A stretch of 64,000 nucleotides of DNA from Oscillospiraceae bacterium (GCA_015063305.1 SVUJ01000001.1:24262-88261); one strand, 5' to 3'; positions 22,249 through 32,043 are shown, counted from the first letter of the stretch. Notes: generated by a model from the letters alone, not told the origin. A program made the numbers and translations.

Positions 22249-22326
22249 GATGCGGTATAACCATAATTATACTTATATCATAATTGTAGATAATTATACC
22301 GCATCTATACTTTTTTTGCAATAGAT
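22249..22326 (-). promoter_or_regulatory. Promoter overlapped by a 12-bp perfect inverted repeat (putative operator) for the mgtC operon
   Basis: Minus strand TTGCAA-17 nt-TATAAT; arms gatgcggtataa (22249-22260) and ttataccgcatc (22294-22305), the latter overlapping the -10. Confidence 0.65.
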
Positions 22327-22338
22327 ATTTAAAATTTA

Positions 22339-23841
22339 TCAGCCGAGAGTTACGTTTACAGTCATCTGCTGACCCGAGCGGTAGAAGGTTATGCGCACGG
22401 TGTCGCCGGGGTCGTAATTTTCAAGCGCGCGGCTGAGGTCGGAAATGCCTGTAACAGCCTGACCGCCTATCTGGGTGATAACGTCGCCCGCCTTCATCTT
22501 TTTGCTTATATCATAAGAGGAATCGGTGAAGGACATTATCTGCACTCCGTATATGCTCGTTCCGCTTATATTTACCGATTTCGCGCTTATTCCAAGCGTT
22601 GCGGGATATTTGCTGACCCCCGAGAGCAGGGAGTCGTAGCTCTGTCCGTTCTTCATCGCGGTTATTATCGGCATAGCAGCATCGGTGGGTATTGCGAAGC
22701 ACATTCCCTCGTAATAGGTGCTGTTCAGCTTCATAGAAACTATTCCAACCACCTCGCCGTATTCGTTTATCAGAGGACCGCCCGAATTGCCGGGATTTAC
22801 AAGCGCGTTGGTTTGTATGACGGTCATCTTTTTCTCAACGCGGCCCGAGGAATCTGTTATCTTGAGCACTCTGTTGTTATAGGACACAACGCCCTCGGAG
22901 AGTGAGCCCGCAAAATCTATAGCCGCGGGTGTACCGATGGCGATAACGTTGTCGCCAACCAGAAGGTCGGACGAGCGTCCCACCTTAAGCGGTGTAAGTC
23001 CTGTCTTATTTATCTTGATAAGCGCGAGGTCGGTGAACTCGTTGCCGTCTATCACCTTTGCCACATAGCTTCCACCCGTGCTGAGGACTACGTTTATATA
23101 GTCCATATCCTCTACAACGTGGTTTGCCGTAACGATATATCCGTCAGAGGAGATGATAAATCCCGAGCCGATGCCTGACTGAGAGTTGTTTGACACCTCT
23201 ATCGAAACCACCGAGGGCAGACACTTGCTATAAAGCTCCTGCGTGGTGAGAACACCGCTTGACGGATCGTGCTCTTTGACGTATATCACCTTTTCCGATA
23301 CCACAACGCTAGGCTCGTCGGTGCTTTGCGAGGGTGCTGTTGTGGCGGCGGGGTCGTCGTTTACGTTAAGGTCGGGCTCTCTGAAGGGGGCGTTCCATAT
23401 AAGCATAGCCGCAAGCGCCGCAAAGGCAAGGAGAAAGGCGGCGGTCATTATCACCGCATAGACCACAGCTCCGCGAGAGTGCTCCTTTTTGTTCTTTTCG
23501 GCGGTATATTTCTTCTCTGTTTCGTAATTCCAATGATACACGGGGGTATCTATGACCTCGGCAGGCTCTTCCTCTGCGGACACGACCTCGGTGTCCTCGT
23601 TTTTTTCGGTGAGCGCGACCTCGGCGTCCTGCTCTATCGGAAGGGCGGGTTCGATCGGTTCAGCCTCGCCCGGTGAGGGGATATCCTCTGCCTCTTGGGG
23701 CTCTTCGGCGGGAGTGATATCGTCAGAGAGCTCTGCGACCTCATCGTTATGAGGCTTTGCCTGCTCCTGCTCGTTTGGGTCAAGGAGCGCCGAATCCTCG
23801 ATTATTTCTTTCTCTTCAAAATTCTTTTCGTTTTCGTTCAT
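22339..23841 (-). CDS. HtrA/DegP-like trypsin-PDZ serine protease, membrane anchored
   Basis: GSGFIISSDGYIVTANHVV, TDLALIKI, NPGNSGGPL; C-terminal PDZ; acidic cytoplasmic N-term and single TM. Confidence 0.93.
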   Translation of the reverse strand: MNENEKNFEEKEIIEDSALLDPNEQEQAKPHNDEVAELSDDITPAEEPQEAEDIPSPGEAEPIEPALPIEQDAEVALTEKNEDTEVVSAEEEPAEVIDTPVYHWNYETEKKYTAEKNKKEHSRGAVVYAVIMTAAFLLAFAALAAMLIWNAPFREPDLNVNDDPAATTAPSQSTDEPSVVVSEKVIYVKEHDPSSGVLTTQELYSKCLPSVVSIEVSNNSQSGIGSGFIISSDGYIVTANHVVEDMDYINVVLSTGGSYVAKVIDGNEFTDLALIKINKTGLTPLKVGRSSDLLVGDNVIAIGTPAAIDFAGSLSEGVVSYNNRVLKITDSSGRVEKKMTVIQTNALVNPGNSGGPLINEYGEVVGIVSMKLNSTYYEGMCFAIPTDAAMPIITAMKNGQSYDSLLSGVSKYPATLGISAKSVNISGTSIYGVQIMSFTDSSYDISKKMKAGDVITQIGGQAVTGISDLSRALENYDPGDTVRITFYRSGQQMTVNVTLG

Positions 23842-23902
23842 ATATAAGGTATCCTCTCAAGGGTGAGATTACGGGGAAACCCCGCGATGGTGAGGTTTTG
23901 CG

Positions 23903-24037
23903 TTATAGCCTTCCTACGGGAGGAAGGGGGACCGCATAGCGGTGGAAGGAGAGTGCGTAATTTTAAATTTAGATTAATTTTATTGTAACGCGTTCTCCCT
24001 CAGTCGCCTACGGCGACAGCTCCCTCCCGGAGGGAGC
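23903..24037 (+). repeat. Interspersed paired-hairpin repeat (family B, short variant)
   Basis: gccttcctacgggaggaagggggaccgcatagcggtggaaggagagtgcgtaattttaaatttagattaattttattgtaacgcgttctccctcagtcgcctacggcgacagctccctcccggagggagcc. Confidence 0.88.
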
Positions 24038-24356
24038 CTTTTTTGCGGACGACCGATGGTCGCCCCTACATTCGGCGGGAGATAAACCCCCGCCCTACGA
24101 TTTTAGGAGACGATTTATTTTCTATTTTATGTTTTGCTTATTTGTTTATTTTAAGGGTCGTCGAGGACGTCGCCCCGCACCATTTAGCAAAATAAACCGT
24201 CTTTTTCCGTAGGGGCGATTCACGAATCGCCCGCGGACGACCGATGGTCGCCCCTACAGGTCAATGTTTAGTGTAAAAAGGTTTGGAAGGGGGTCGGCAG
24301 TGCCGACAGCCAAGCGGGGAGCCCCCGCGGGCAAAGAACGGAGAGGTTCGCATTAA

Positions 24357-24455
24357 TTGTTTGTAATCATCCTACGGTATTTTCACCGTCGGGTTGGAAT
24401 TAAGAGATAGGGATAATTACCCCGATCTATTACCGCGGGTTTTACCCGCCCCGAT
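24357..24455 (+). repeat. Direct repeat (family F), second copy at 27673-27770
   Basis: ttgtttgtaatcatcctacggtattttcaccgtcgggttggaattaagagatagggataattaccccga(t/g)ctattaccgcgggttttacccgccccga in both. Confidence 0.85.
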
Positions 24456-24467
24456 GGTGAGGTTTTG

Positions 24468-24690
24468 CTTTATAGCCTTCCTCCGGGAGGAAGGGGGACC
24501 GCATAGCGGTGGAAGGAGAGTGCGTAATTTTAAATTTAGATTAATTTTATTGTAACGCGTTCTCCCTCACCCGACTTCGTCGGGAGCGTCTCACTTCGGT
24601 TCGGTCACGCTCGCGTTCTGACACCGCACTGTGGTGTCATTCATTGCGCTCGCGCCGCTTCGCTACCTCCCGGAGGGAGCCTTTTTTGCG
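24468..24690 (+). repeat. Interspersed paired-hairpin repeat (family B, long variant)
   Basis: Same ends as 23903 copy but with extra cacccgacttcgtcgggagcgtctcacttcggttcggtcacgctcgcgttctgacaccgcactgtggtgtcattcattgcgctcgcgccgcttcgc. Confidence 0.87.
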
Positions 24691-24795
24691 GACGACCGAT
24701 GGTCGCCCCTACATTCGGCGGGAGATAAACCTCCGCCCTACGATTGTAGGTGACGTTTGATTTCCTAATTTATGTTTTGCTTATTTGTTTATTTT

Positions 24796-24906
24796 AAGGG
24801 TCGTCGAGGGCGCCGACCCCTACCGATTATAAAATATCGTTTTTCACATCGTGGTGAAGTCGGATTGTAATATTCGTGGTAGGGGTCGGCGCCCTCGACG
24901 ACCCTT
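24796..24906. repeat. Long inverted-repeat element (family D), 29-bp perfect arms
   Basis: aagggtcgtcgagggcgccgacccctacc (24796-24824) vs reverse complement at 24878-24906. Confidence 0.9.
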
Positions 24907-24954
24907 TTCACAAACATTACAATTTAAACCTCATCACTGTATTTAAAAATAGTT

Positions 24955-25017
24955 TGAAAGTTTTTGAGGGGGTAAAGGGGGAACTTTTTGGGGAAAGTTC
25001 CTCCTTGCCGCGTCCCT
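24955..25017 (-). terminator. Gene-end hairpin repeat (family C), minus-strand orientation
   Basis: gggggaactttttggggaaagttcctcctt abutting the 3' end of the histidine kinase gene. Confidence 0.6.
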
Positions 25018-25018
25018 T

Positions 25019-26473
25019 TTATTCCAAAGACAGGGTGAAGCTGAAGGTGCAGTTGCGTTCAAATTCGCTTTCGACCCATATTTTCTCTCCGTGGGCATCG
25101 ATTATCGTTTTTGATATATACAGGCCCAGACCCACGCCTGTTTTATTAAGGCCCCGGCTCTTGTCGCTCTTATAAAATCTTTCAAATACGTAAGGAAGGT
25201 CGGCGGGTGAGATGCCCTGACCCTCGTTATAGACCGACACGAGTATCTTTTTATTCTTGATCTTCTTTATCTTTATTCTGAGCAGACCGCCCTCTATTGA
25301 AAATTTTACCGCATTATCGCACAGATTATACATTATTTGATATATCGCATCTCTGTCCGCCACCGCCAAGAGCTTATCCTCTTCGCAATCGAACTCGACC
25401 TCAAGGTGTTTCGATTCAATATTCTGCTCAAAGGATATGAGTATCTGACGCGCCATCTCACAGATATCGAAGGGCGACATCGTGAATTTTCTCTCGCCCG
25501 CCTGTATTTTTGAGAGGTCGAGCAGAGAGGAAACGAGTCTTGAAAGTCTTTGCGCCTCGTTTGAAACTATCCTCAAATAATATTCGTGCTTTTCGGGGGG
25601 TATGACACCGTCAAGTATTCCGTCAACGAAGCCCGATATCGAGGTCATAGGCGTTCTCAGGTCATGCGACACGTTTGATATAAATGTGTTTCGCATAGTC
25701 TCGTAGTTGTCAAGCGACTCTGCCATATTGTTAAAGGCAACCGCCAGCTCGGCGACCTCGTCCTTGCCGTGCACGGGAACTCTTGCGTCAAACTTTCCGT
25801 CGGCAAACTGACGCGCCGCAACGCTGATCTTTTTAAGCGGCCCAACAATTCTTTCTGTTATAAAGTATACCGCGATGAGTGCCGCCATAAGCACCCAGAG
25901 TATCGCCATCATTATCGTTTTTGATATCGTTTCTATCAGCTCCGCCATCATAAGCGACGAGGTACAAACGAATATATTCGCCCTCACCACTCCGTCCGCC
26001 TCGTCGATGACGGGCATAGAGTGTACCATGTGCGGTGAGGAGAAAACTCCCTCGTCCTTGCCGAGCCTGAAATTTCCGCCGCCCTGGTTCGCCCTGTCGG
26101 CATATACCTTCGGGATAGCCGCGCCGTGCTCTATGTCCGAGGCATCTCTTCCCACTGCCAATATTATCCTTCCCGAGGTGTCGGTGAGGAGTATGGTCAG
26201 GTCGTCGTTTCCAAGCGCGATTATAGAGAACATATCCTCAATATCGCCTCGGTAGATTGCCGAAAGCGCTGCGATATCGTTTATTCCCGTGTTGTTCAGC
26301 TTGTTGCCGAGATACGCCGAGCAGAGCTTGGAGGAATTCTCCATTATATCCTCTTTGGTGTCGCGCGAGTAGTTTCCGATTATAGAGGTTATGGTGGAGA
26401 GTATGATGAGAAAGCTGATAAGGATTATCAGCATAAAAGCGAGAACGTATTTTGCGAAAACACTTCTGAACAT
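25019..26473 (-). CDS. Sensor histidine kinase (HAMP, HisKA, HATPase)
   Basis: FISNVSHDLRTPMTSISGFVDGI H-box, LCDNAVKFSIEGG N-box, GVGLGLYISKTIIDAHG G-box. Confidence 0.95.
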   Translation of the reverse strand: MFRSVFAKYVLAFMLIILISFLIILSTITSIIGNYSRDTKEDIMENSSKLCSAYLGNKLNNTGINDIAALSAIYRGDIEDMFSIIALGNDDLTILLTDTSGRIILAVGRDASDIEHGAAIPKVYADRANQGGGNFRLGKDEGVFSSPHMVHSMPVIDEADGVVRANIFVCTSSLMMAELIETISKTIMMAILWVLMAALIAVYFITERIVGPLKKISVAARQFADGKFDARVPVHGKDEVAELAVAFNNMAESLDNYETMRNTFISNVSHDLRTPMTSISGFVDGILDGVIPPEKHEYYLRIVSNEAQRLSRLVSSLLDLSKIQAGERKFTMSPFDICEMARQILISFEQNIESKHLEVEFDCEEDKLLAVADRDAIYQIMYNLCDNAVKFSIEGGLLRIKIKKIKNKKILVSVYNEGQGISPADLPYVFERFYKSDKSRGLNKTGVGLGLYISKTIIDAHGEKIWVESEFERNCTFSFTLSLE

Positions 26474-26580
26474 CCGAACTCTCCTTTAAAATTTTAATAA
26501 CCGCCGACAAGAAAGAGCCGCCCGAGCCGGCGCAAAGCGCCAAGTTCTTTATGACCCCTGCCGTTGTCGGCGGTATAGTA

Positions 26581-27273
26581 TTAACTCAATATTTCAAATT
26601 TGTATCCAACGCCCCAAACGGTCTTGAGGGTCCACTTTTCGGAGATCCCCTCTATCTTCTCGCGCAGACGCTTTACGTGAACGTCAACGGTACGCGAGTC
26701 GCCGAGGTAGTCAAAGCCCCAGACCTTGTCGAGCAGCTGATCTCTGGTGAAAACCCGGTTATAATTCGACGCGAGAAAATAGAGCAGCTCAAGCTCCTTT
26801 GGGGGAACGTCAACGGCTTTTCCGTTCAGTTTGAGCTCATATTTTTGCAGACTTATCTCTATGTTCTCAAACTTTATTACCTCTTCGTCGTTCTGATTTG
26901 TGTGCGCCTGATAGCGGCGAAGCACGGTTTTTACACGTGCGCTCAGCTCCTTCATATCGAAGGGCTTGACCACGAAGTCGTCAGCGCCGAGCTCAAGACC
27001 GAGGACCTTATCAAACACCTCGCCCTTAGCAGTTATCATAATTATAGGCTTTGCCGACATCTCGCGGATCTCGCGGCAGACCTGCCAGCCGTCCTTTTTG
27101 GGGAGCATAATGTCGAGAAGAACGAGATCGGGCTCGTACATTTTAAAGTAATTGATGCCCTGAACGCCGTCGTTGGCTATCTTTATCTCGTATCCCTCAT
27201 TTTCAAAATAGATCTTTAGCAGATCACAGATATTTGCGTCATCATCGATGATAAGAAGCTTAGTATCCAGCAT
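26581..27273 (-). CDS. OmpR/PhoB-family response regulator
   Basis: KLLIIDDDANICDLLK, LVLLDIMLPKKDGW, winged-helix SRTVDVHVKRLREKIE. Confidence 0.96.
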   Translation of the reverse strand: MLDTKLLIIDDDANICDLLKIYFENEGYEIKIANDGVQGINYFKMYEPDLVLLDIMLPKKDGWQVCREIREMSAKPIIMITAKGEVFDKVLGLELGADDFVVKPFDMKELSARVKTVLRRYQAHTNQNDEEVIKFENIEISLQKYELKLNGKAVDVPPKELELLYFLASNYNRVFTRDQLLDKVWGFDYLGDSRTVDVHVKRLREKIEGISEKWTLKTVWGVGYKFEILS

Positions 27274-27520
27274 ATCCTTCTCCTTTAAATTGAAGTGAAA
27301 AAAATCACGCGATTTAACTGACTGATATAATCCATCTAATTATAGCACACATTTGTCTTTTTTGCAATAATTTTTTAAATGTTTCCAACTTTAGCACACA
27401 TATTTATCTGTTTTTTAATCAATTTGTCACATTTTGTCGGGTCGGCAGTGCCGACAGCCAAGCTTCGGGGCAGTCCGCCTTAATCATTTATCCCGCCCCG
27501 ATGGTGAGGTTTTGCGTTAT

Positions 27521-27655
27521 AGCCTTCCTCCGGGAGGAAGGGGGACCGCATAGCGGTGGAAGGAGAGTGCGTAATTTTAAATTTAGATTAATTTTATTGT
27601 AACGCGTTCTCCCTCAGTCGCCTACGGCGACAGCTCCCTCCCGGAGGGAGCCTTT
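27521..27655 (+). repeat. Interspersed paired-hairpin repeat (family B, short variant)
   Basis: Near-identical to 23903-24037. Confidence 0.88.
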
Positions 27656-27672
27656 TGATAGTTCGCCTTAAT

Positions 27673-27770
27673 TGTTTGTAATCATCCTACGGTATTTTCA
27701 CCGTCGGGTTGGAATTAAGAGATAGGGATAATTACCCCGAGCTATTACCGCGGGTTTTACCCGCCCCGAC
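27673..27770 (+). repeat. Direct repeat (family F) copy 2
   Basis: See 24357-24455. Confidence 0.85.
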
Positions 27771-27879
27771 GGTGGGGTTTTTGATTTATAGCCTTCTCCT
27801 GCGGGAGAAGGCTTTTCGGCAATACAATCCCAGCATTTTTGCACACCTTGGAATGTTTTGGAAAAATTTCAAATAAATA

Positions 27880-27908
27880 TTGAAAAGAATACGTACATGT
27901 AGTATAAT
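27880..27908 (+). promoter_or_regulatory. SigmaA-type promoter for fbp
   Basis: TTGAAA-17 nt-TATAAT upstream of 27985. Confidence 0.65.
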
Positions 27909-27984
27909 GAAATAAAGGCAGGATACTATTTAAGAGGACGTATATAATAAACGAATCTAACCGAAACGAAAAGGAGAGATAAGC

Positions 27985-29802
27985 GTGAACAATACGGGAA
28001 CTAACAGGATACTTGCAAGACAATTTTCAAGCGAACAGGCGGTCGTGAGCGAGATAATAAATCTCAAAGCCATACTTAACCTGCCAAAGGGGACTGAGCA
28101 CTTTTTGAGCGACATTCACGGGGAGTCGGAAACATTTTTGCACATTCTCCGCAACGCCTCGGGAGTTATAAGGACAAAGATAGACCTGACCTTCGGCGAG
28201 AGAAAGACCGATGCCGAAAAGAACAGACTTGCCGCCCTTGTATATTATCCCGAAAGGGTCCTCCAGAACGACAACGCTCCGCTTTCGTCCGAGTGGTACA
28301 GACACACGGTATATGACCTTATCGAGCTCTCCAAGCTCGTTGCGGCAAAGTACACCCGTTCCAAGGTAAGAAAGGCGATGTCCGACGATTACCGATACAT
28401 AATGGATGAGCTTATAAATATGCCCGAGCACAGTATCGACAAGGCAAACTATTATTCCGAGATAGTTACAAGTATTATCGAGCTCGGCAACGCCGATAAG
28501 TTTATCATAGAAATGGCAAGGCTCATACGCCGCCTTGCGGTAGACCATCTCCATATCGTGGGAGATATTTACGACAGGGGAAACGGCTCGGACCTTATTA
28601 TGGACGAACTCTCGCGTTTTCACTCCTTTGATATACAGTGGGGCAATCACGACGTGCTCTGGCTGGGCGCGTATTTCGGCAACGCCGCCTGCATATGCAA
28701 CCTCATAAGAATAAATTGCGTTTACAGAAATCTTCAGGTCATAGAGAATTACGGTATAAATCTCCGTCCGCTCGTCACCTTTGCCACAGAGGAATATGCC
28801 GCCGATAAGTGCGAGTCCTTCCTCATTTCGGATATCTACGGCTCGGAGAGTGACTTTGAAAAGGACGAGACCCTTGCCCGTATGACCAAGGCGATAACCG
28901 TGATACAGCTCAAGCTTGAGAACAAGCTCATAGAAAAACACCCCGAGTTCTCTATGGAGGATAGAGTGCTCTATCCGTCCGACACACTCACCGAAAAGGA
29001 AGAGAAGCTTATAGAGGTGCTCAGAGCCGAGTTTATGAACAGCAAGCGCCTGAAGGAGCATATGCGAATGCTTCTTAAGCAGGGAAGTATGTACCGAGTT
29101 TTTAACGATAACCTAATAATGCACGGCTGTGTGCCCACCGAGGCAGACGGAAGCTTCTCACAGATAGCGGTGGGAGCGCAGAGCTTTTCGGGCAAGGCAC
29201 TTTACGACCGTCTTGACACTCTCGTGCGCGACGCCGCGAGGGGAGAGGAATACTCTGTTGACTATATGTGGTATCTCTGGTGCGGCAAGAAGTCGCCGCT
29301 TTACGGGCGTGACAAGATGTGCGTTTACACCAAATATTTTGAGGGATACACCGAAAAGGAAAACAAGGACGAGTATTATAATCTCGTGAATGACGAGGAA
29401 TTCTGCCTCAAGGTGCTTCGCGAGTTCGGAGCTTGCGGGGAGCATTCGGTGATAGTGAACGGCCATATGCCCGTTAAGGTCAAGAAGGGAGAGAGCCCCG
29501 AGAGCGGAAACTGCCGCCACATAACGATAGACGGCGGATTATCCAAGGCATACCACGAAAAAACGGGAATTGCGGGATATACGCTTGTTAACAACTCGCA
29601 GGGACTGTTTCTTATCTGTCACCAGCCCTTCACCTCAAGCGAGGACGTGGTCAAAAACGCCTCGGACCTTCGCAGTGAGGTAAGACAGTTGCGCAAATAC
29701 GACAGCCGTATACTCGTGAAGCAGACCGACAAGGGAAGAGCGCTCAAAGAGGAGATAGACGTCCTGAAGGAGTTTTTGTTTGAAGCATACGGCAATCATT
29801 GA
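27985..29802 (+). CDS. fbp: Fructose-1,6-bisphosphatase class III
   Basis: 605 aa; HFLSDIHGESETFLHILRNASG, HIVGDIYDRG, IQWGNHDVLWLGA, GHMPVKVKKGESP. Confidence 0.95.
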   Translation: MNNTGTNRILARQFSSEQAVVSEIINLKAILNLPKGTEHFLSDIHGESETFLHILRNASGVIRTKIDLTFGERKTDAEKNRLAALVYYPERVLQNDNAPLSSEWYRHTVYDLIELSKLVAAKYTRSKVRKAMSDDYRYIMDELINMPEHSIDKANYYSEIVTSIIELGNADKFIIEMARLIRRLAVDHLHIVGDIYDRGNGSDLIMDELSRFHSFDIQWGNHDVLWLGAYFGNAACICNLIRINCVYRNLQVIENYGINLRPLVTFATEEYAADKCESFLISDIYGSESDFEKDETLARMTKAITVIQLKLENKLIEKHPEFSMEDRVLYPSDTLTEKEEKLIEVLRAEFMNSKRLKEHMRMLLKQGSMYRVFNDNLIMHGCVPTEADGSFSQIAVGAQSFSGKALYDRLDTLVRDAARGEEYSVDYMWYLWCGKKSPLYGRDKMCVYTKYFEGYTEKENKDEYYNLVNDEEFCLKVLREFGACGEHSVIVNGHMPVKVKKGESPESGNCRHITIDGGLSKAYHEKTGIAGYTLVNNSQGLFLICHQPFTSSEDVVKNASDLRSEVRQLRKYDSRILVKQTDKGRALKEEIDVLKEFLFEAYGNH

Positions 29803-29821
29803 ATAGAATGTATAGATTACA

Positions 29822-29870
29822 AAGGGGGGACTTTTTGCAAAAAGTCCCCCCTTTGACCCCCTCAAAAACT
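29822..29870 (+). terminator. Gene-end hairpin repeat (family C)
   Basis: ggggggactttttgcaaaaagtcccccc after fbp stop. Confidence 0.65.
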
Positions 29871-29921
29871 TTCACACTGTTTTTAGTTATAGAGATGAAG
29901 TTAAATTGTAATGTTTGTTTT

Positions 29922-30067
29922 GCGGGAGGAGCAAGCCCCTCCCCTACCGCAGAGGTAAGATTACACCGTAACAGGTATCATATATACAAATTTTTCATAA
30001 AAATTTCACCGCAACGTATTTACATACATTCAAAAACCTTGGTAGGGGAGGGGCTTGCTCCTCCCGC
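29922..30067. repeat. Long inverted-repeat element (family D), 27-bp perfect arms
   Basis: gcgggaggagcaagcccctcccctacc (29922-29948) vs reverse complement 30041-30067. Confidence 0.9.
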
Positions 30068-30276
30068 AAAATAAACAAATAAGCAAAATATAAATTAGAA
30101 AATCAAACGTCACCTTAAAACCGTACAGGCGAATTGTGTTCGCCTTTTTTCTTGTTAATATAATAATTTGGATATATCTCTTGAAAAAATAAAATTCATG
30201 TGATACAATTATATGATAGTATAAAATGTTGTGTAAATATGGCGTGAAAAGCCTTGAAAATAAAGGAGATATAAAA

Positions 30277-31371
30277 ATGAAACTTGGTATCGTAGGTTTG
30301 CCCAACGTGGGCAAAAGTACGCTTTTTAATGCTCTTACAAACGCGGGCGCAGAGTCGGCTAACTATCCCTTCTGCACTATAGAGCCCAACGTGGGTGTCG
30401 TTACCGTGCCCGATTCCCGTCTTGACGTTCTCGCTAAGATGTACGACCCCGAAAAGTACACCCCCGCCGTCATCGAATTCGTTGACATCGCGGGTCTTGT
30501 TAAGGGCGCGTCCAAGGGAGAGGGTCTTGGAAATAAATTTCTTTCGAATATCCGTGAGGTCGATGCTATCGTTCACGTTATACGTTGCTTTGACGACGAC
30601 AACATAATCCACGTGGACGGCTCTATAAACGCTTTGCGCGATCTTGAAACTATAAATCTTGAGCTTATCTTCTCGGATATCGAGATGATAGAGCGCCGTA
30701 TTGACAGGACCAAAAAGGCGATGAAGGGCGACAAGTCGCTCGCTTCCGAGCTTGAGCTCTTTGAAAAGCTCCACGCCGCCCTCTCAGACGGAAAGTGCGC
30801 AAGAGAGGTCGAGCTTGACGCCGACGAGCTTGGATATCTCCACGATACCCCTCTGCTCACCCTCAAACCCGTTATCTACGTTGCGAACGTATGCGAGGAC
30901 GAGGTGTCGGGCGAGCCTACATCTAACCCCAACTACATGGCGCTCAAGGAGCAGGCCGAGAGGGAGCACTCCCAGATAATCGCGGTCTGCGCTCAGCTTG
31001 AGGCTGAGATAGCCGAGCTTGAGGGCGATGAAAAGGCGATCTTCCTCGAGGACCTCGGAATTGCCGAAAGCGGTCTTGACCGTCTTATCAAGGCGAGCTA
31101 CTCGCTTCTCGGACTTATCAGTTTCCTCACGGCAGGACCTCAGGAGGTCCGCGCCTGGACTATAACCCGCGGAACAAAAGCGCCCGGCGCTGCGGGAAAG
31201 ATACACAGCGATTTTGAGCGCGGATTTATCCGCGCCGAGATAGTCGCGTTTGACGACCTTATGTCCTGCGGAAGCATCGCGGCGGCAAAGGATGCGGGTC
31301 TTTACCGAAGCGAGGGCAAGGAATACGTTATGAACGACGGCGACGTTGTTCTCTTCAGATTTAACGTATAA
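30277..31371 (+). CDS. ychF: Redox-regulated ATPase YchF
   Basis: [41 protein letters not shown]-term [20 protein letters not shown]. Confidence 0.96.
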   Translation: MKLGIVGLPNVGKSTLFNALTNAGAESANYPFCTIEPNVGVVTVPDSRLDVLAKMYDPEKYTPAVIEFVDIAGLVKGASKGEGLGNKFLSNIREVDAIVHVIRCFDDDNIIHVDGSINALRDLETINLELIFSDIEMIERRIDRTKKAMKGDKSLASELELFEKLHAALSDGKCAREVELDADELGYLHDTPLLTLKPVIYVANVCEDEVSGEPTSNPNYMALKEQAEREHSQIIAVCAQLEAEIAELEGDEKAIFLEDLGIAESGLDRLIKASYSLLGLISFLTAGPQEVRAWTITRGTKAPGAAGKIHSDFERGFIRAEIVAFDDLMSCGSIAAAKDAGLYRSEGKEYVMNDGDVVLFRFNV

Positions 31372-31380
31372 GGTGACATT

Positions 31381-32043
31381 ATGAGAGTTAGAAAGAAAAA
31401 GAACGGGGCGCAGAGGATCGAAGCCTGCTCCGAGCTGCTTATAAAGGAGCTTTCGGCGCTGGGTGAGCCCGACGAGATATTTTCCCAAAAAGCGCCGCTC
31501 CACCTTGAGATAGGCTGCGGAAAGGGCAATTTCGCCTGCGGTATGGCGGCGAAATACCCTGAGGTGAACTTTATCGCTATGGAGAAGGTGTCGGACGTTT
31601 GCTGTGTCGCTCTTGAGAAGGCTATGAGCCGCAAGGCTGAGCGCGAGCGCGACAATCTGCGCTTTGTTATCGGTGACGCAAAGCTCCTTGCCGACACGCT
31701 GAAACCCCACTCGGTCGATTGCATATACCTCAATTTCAGCGACCCGTGGCCAAAGAAGGGTCACGCCAAGAGAAGGCTGACACACGCGTCCTTCCTTGAG
31801 ATATACAGAGATCTTCTCAAAGAGGACGGAATACTGAAGCTCAAGACCGACAACGACGGACTTTTCGCCTCAAGCCTTGAGCAGTTCGAGCTCTCGGGTC
31901 TTGACGTTGTCTGGCAGACTGAGGATCTGCACGCGTCCGAGCGCGCCGAGGGCAACGTGATGACCGAATACGAGGCGAATTTCTCCTCAAAGGGAGTTAA
32001 CATCAAGTCGGCGTGGGTCAAATTCCCCGAAAGACAGGGCTAA
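31381..32043 (+). CDS. trmB: tRNA (guanine-N7)-methyltransferase
   Basis: LEIGCGKGNF, YLNFSDPWPKKGHAKRRLTH. Confidence 0.95.
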   Translation: MRVRKKKNGAQRIEACSELLIKELSALGEPDEIFSQKAPLHLEIGCGKGNFACGMAAKYPEVNFIAMEKVSDVCCVALEKAMSRKAERERDNLRFVIGDAKLLADTLKPHSVDCIYLNFSDPWPKKGHAKRRLTHASFLEIYRDLLKEDGILKLKTDNDGLFASSLEQFELSGLDVVWQTEDLHASERAEGNVMTEYEANFSSKGVNIKSAWVKFPERQG

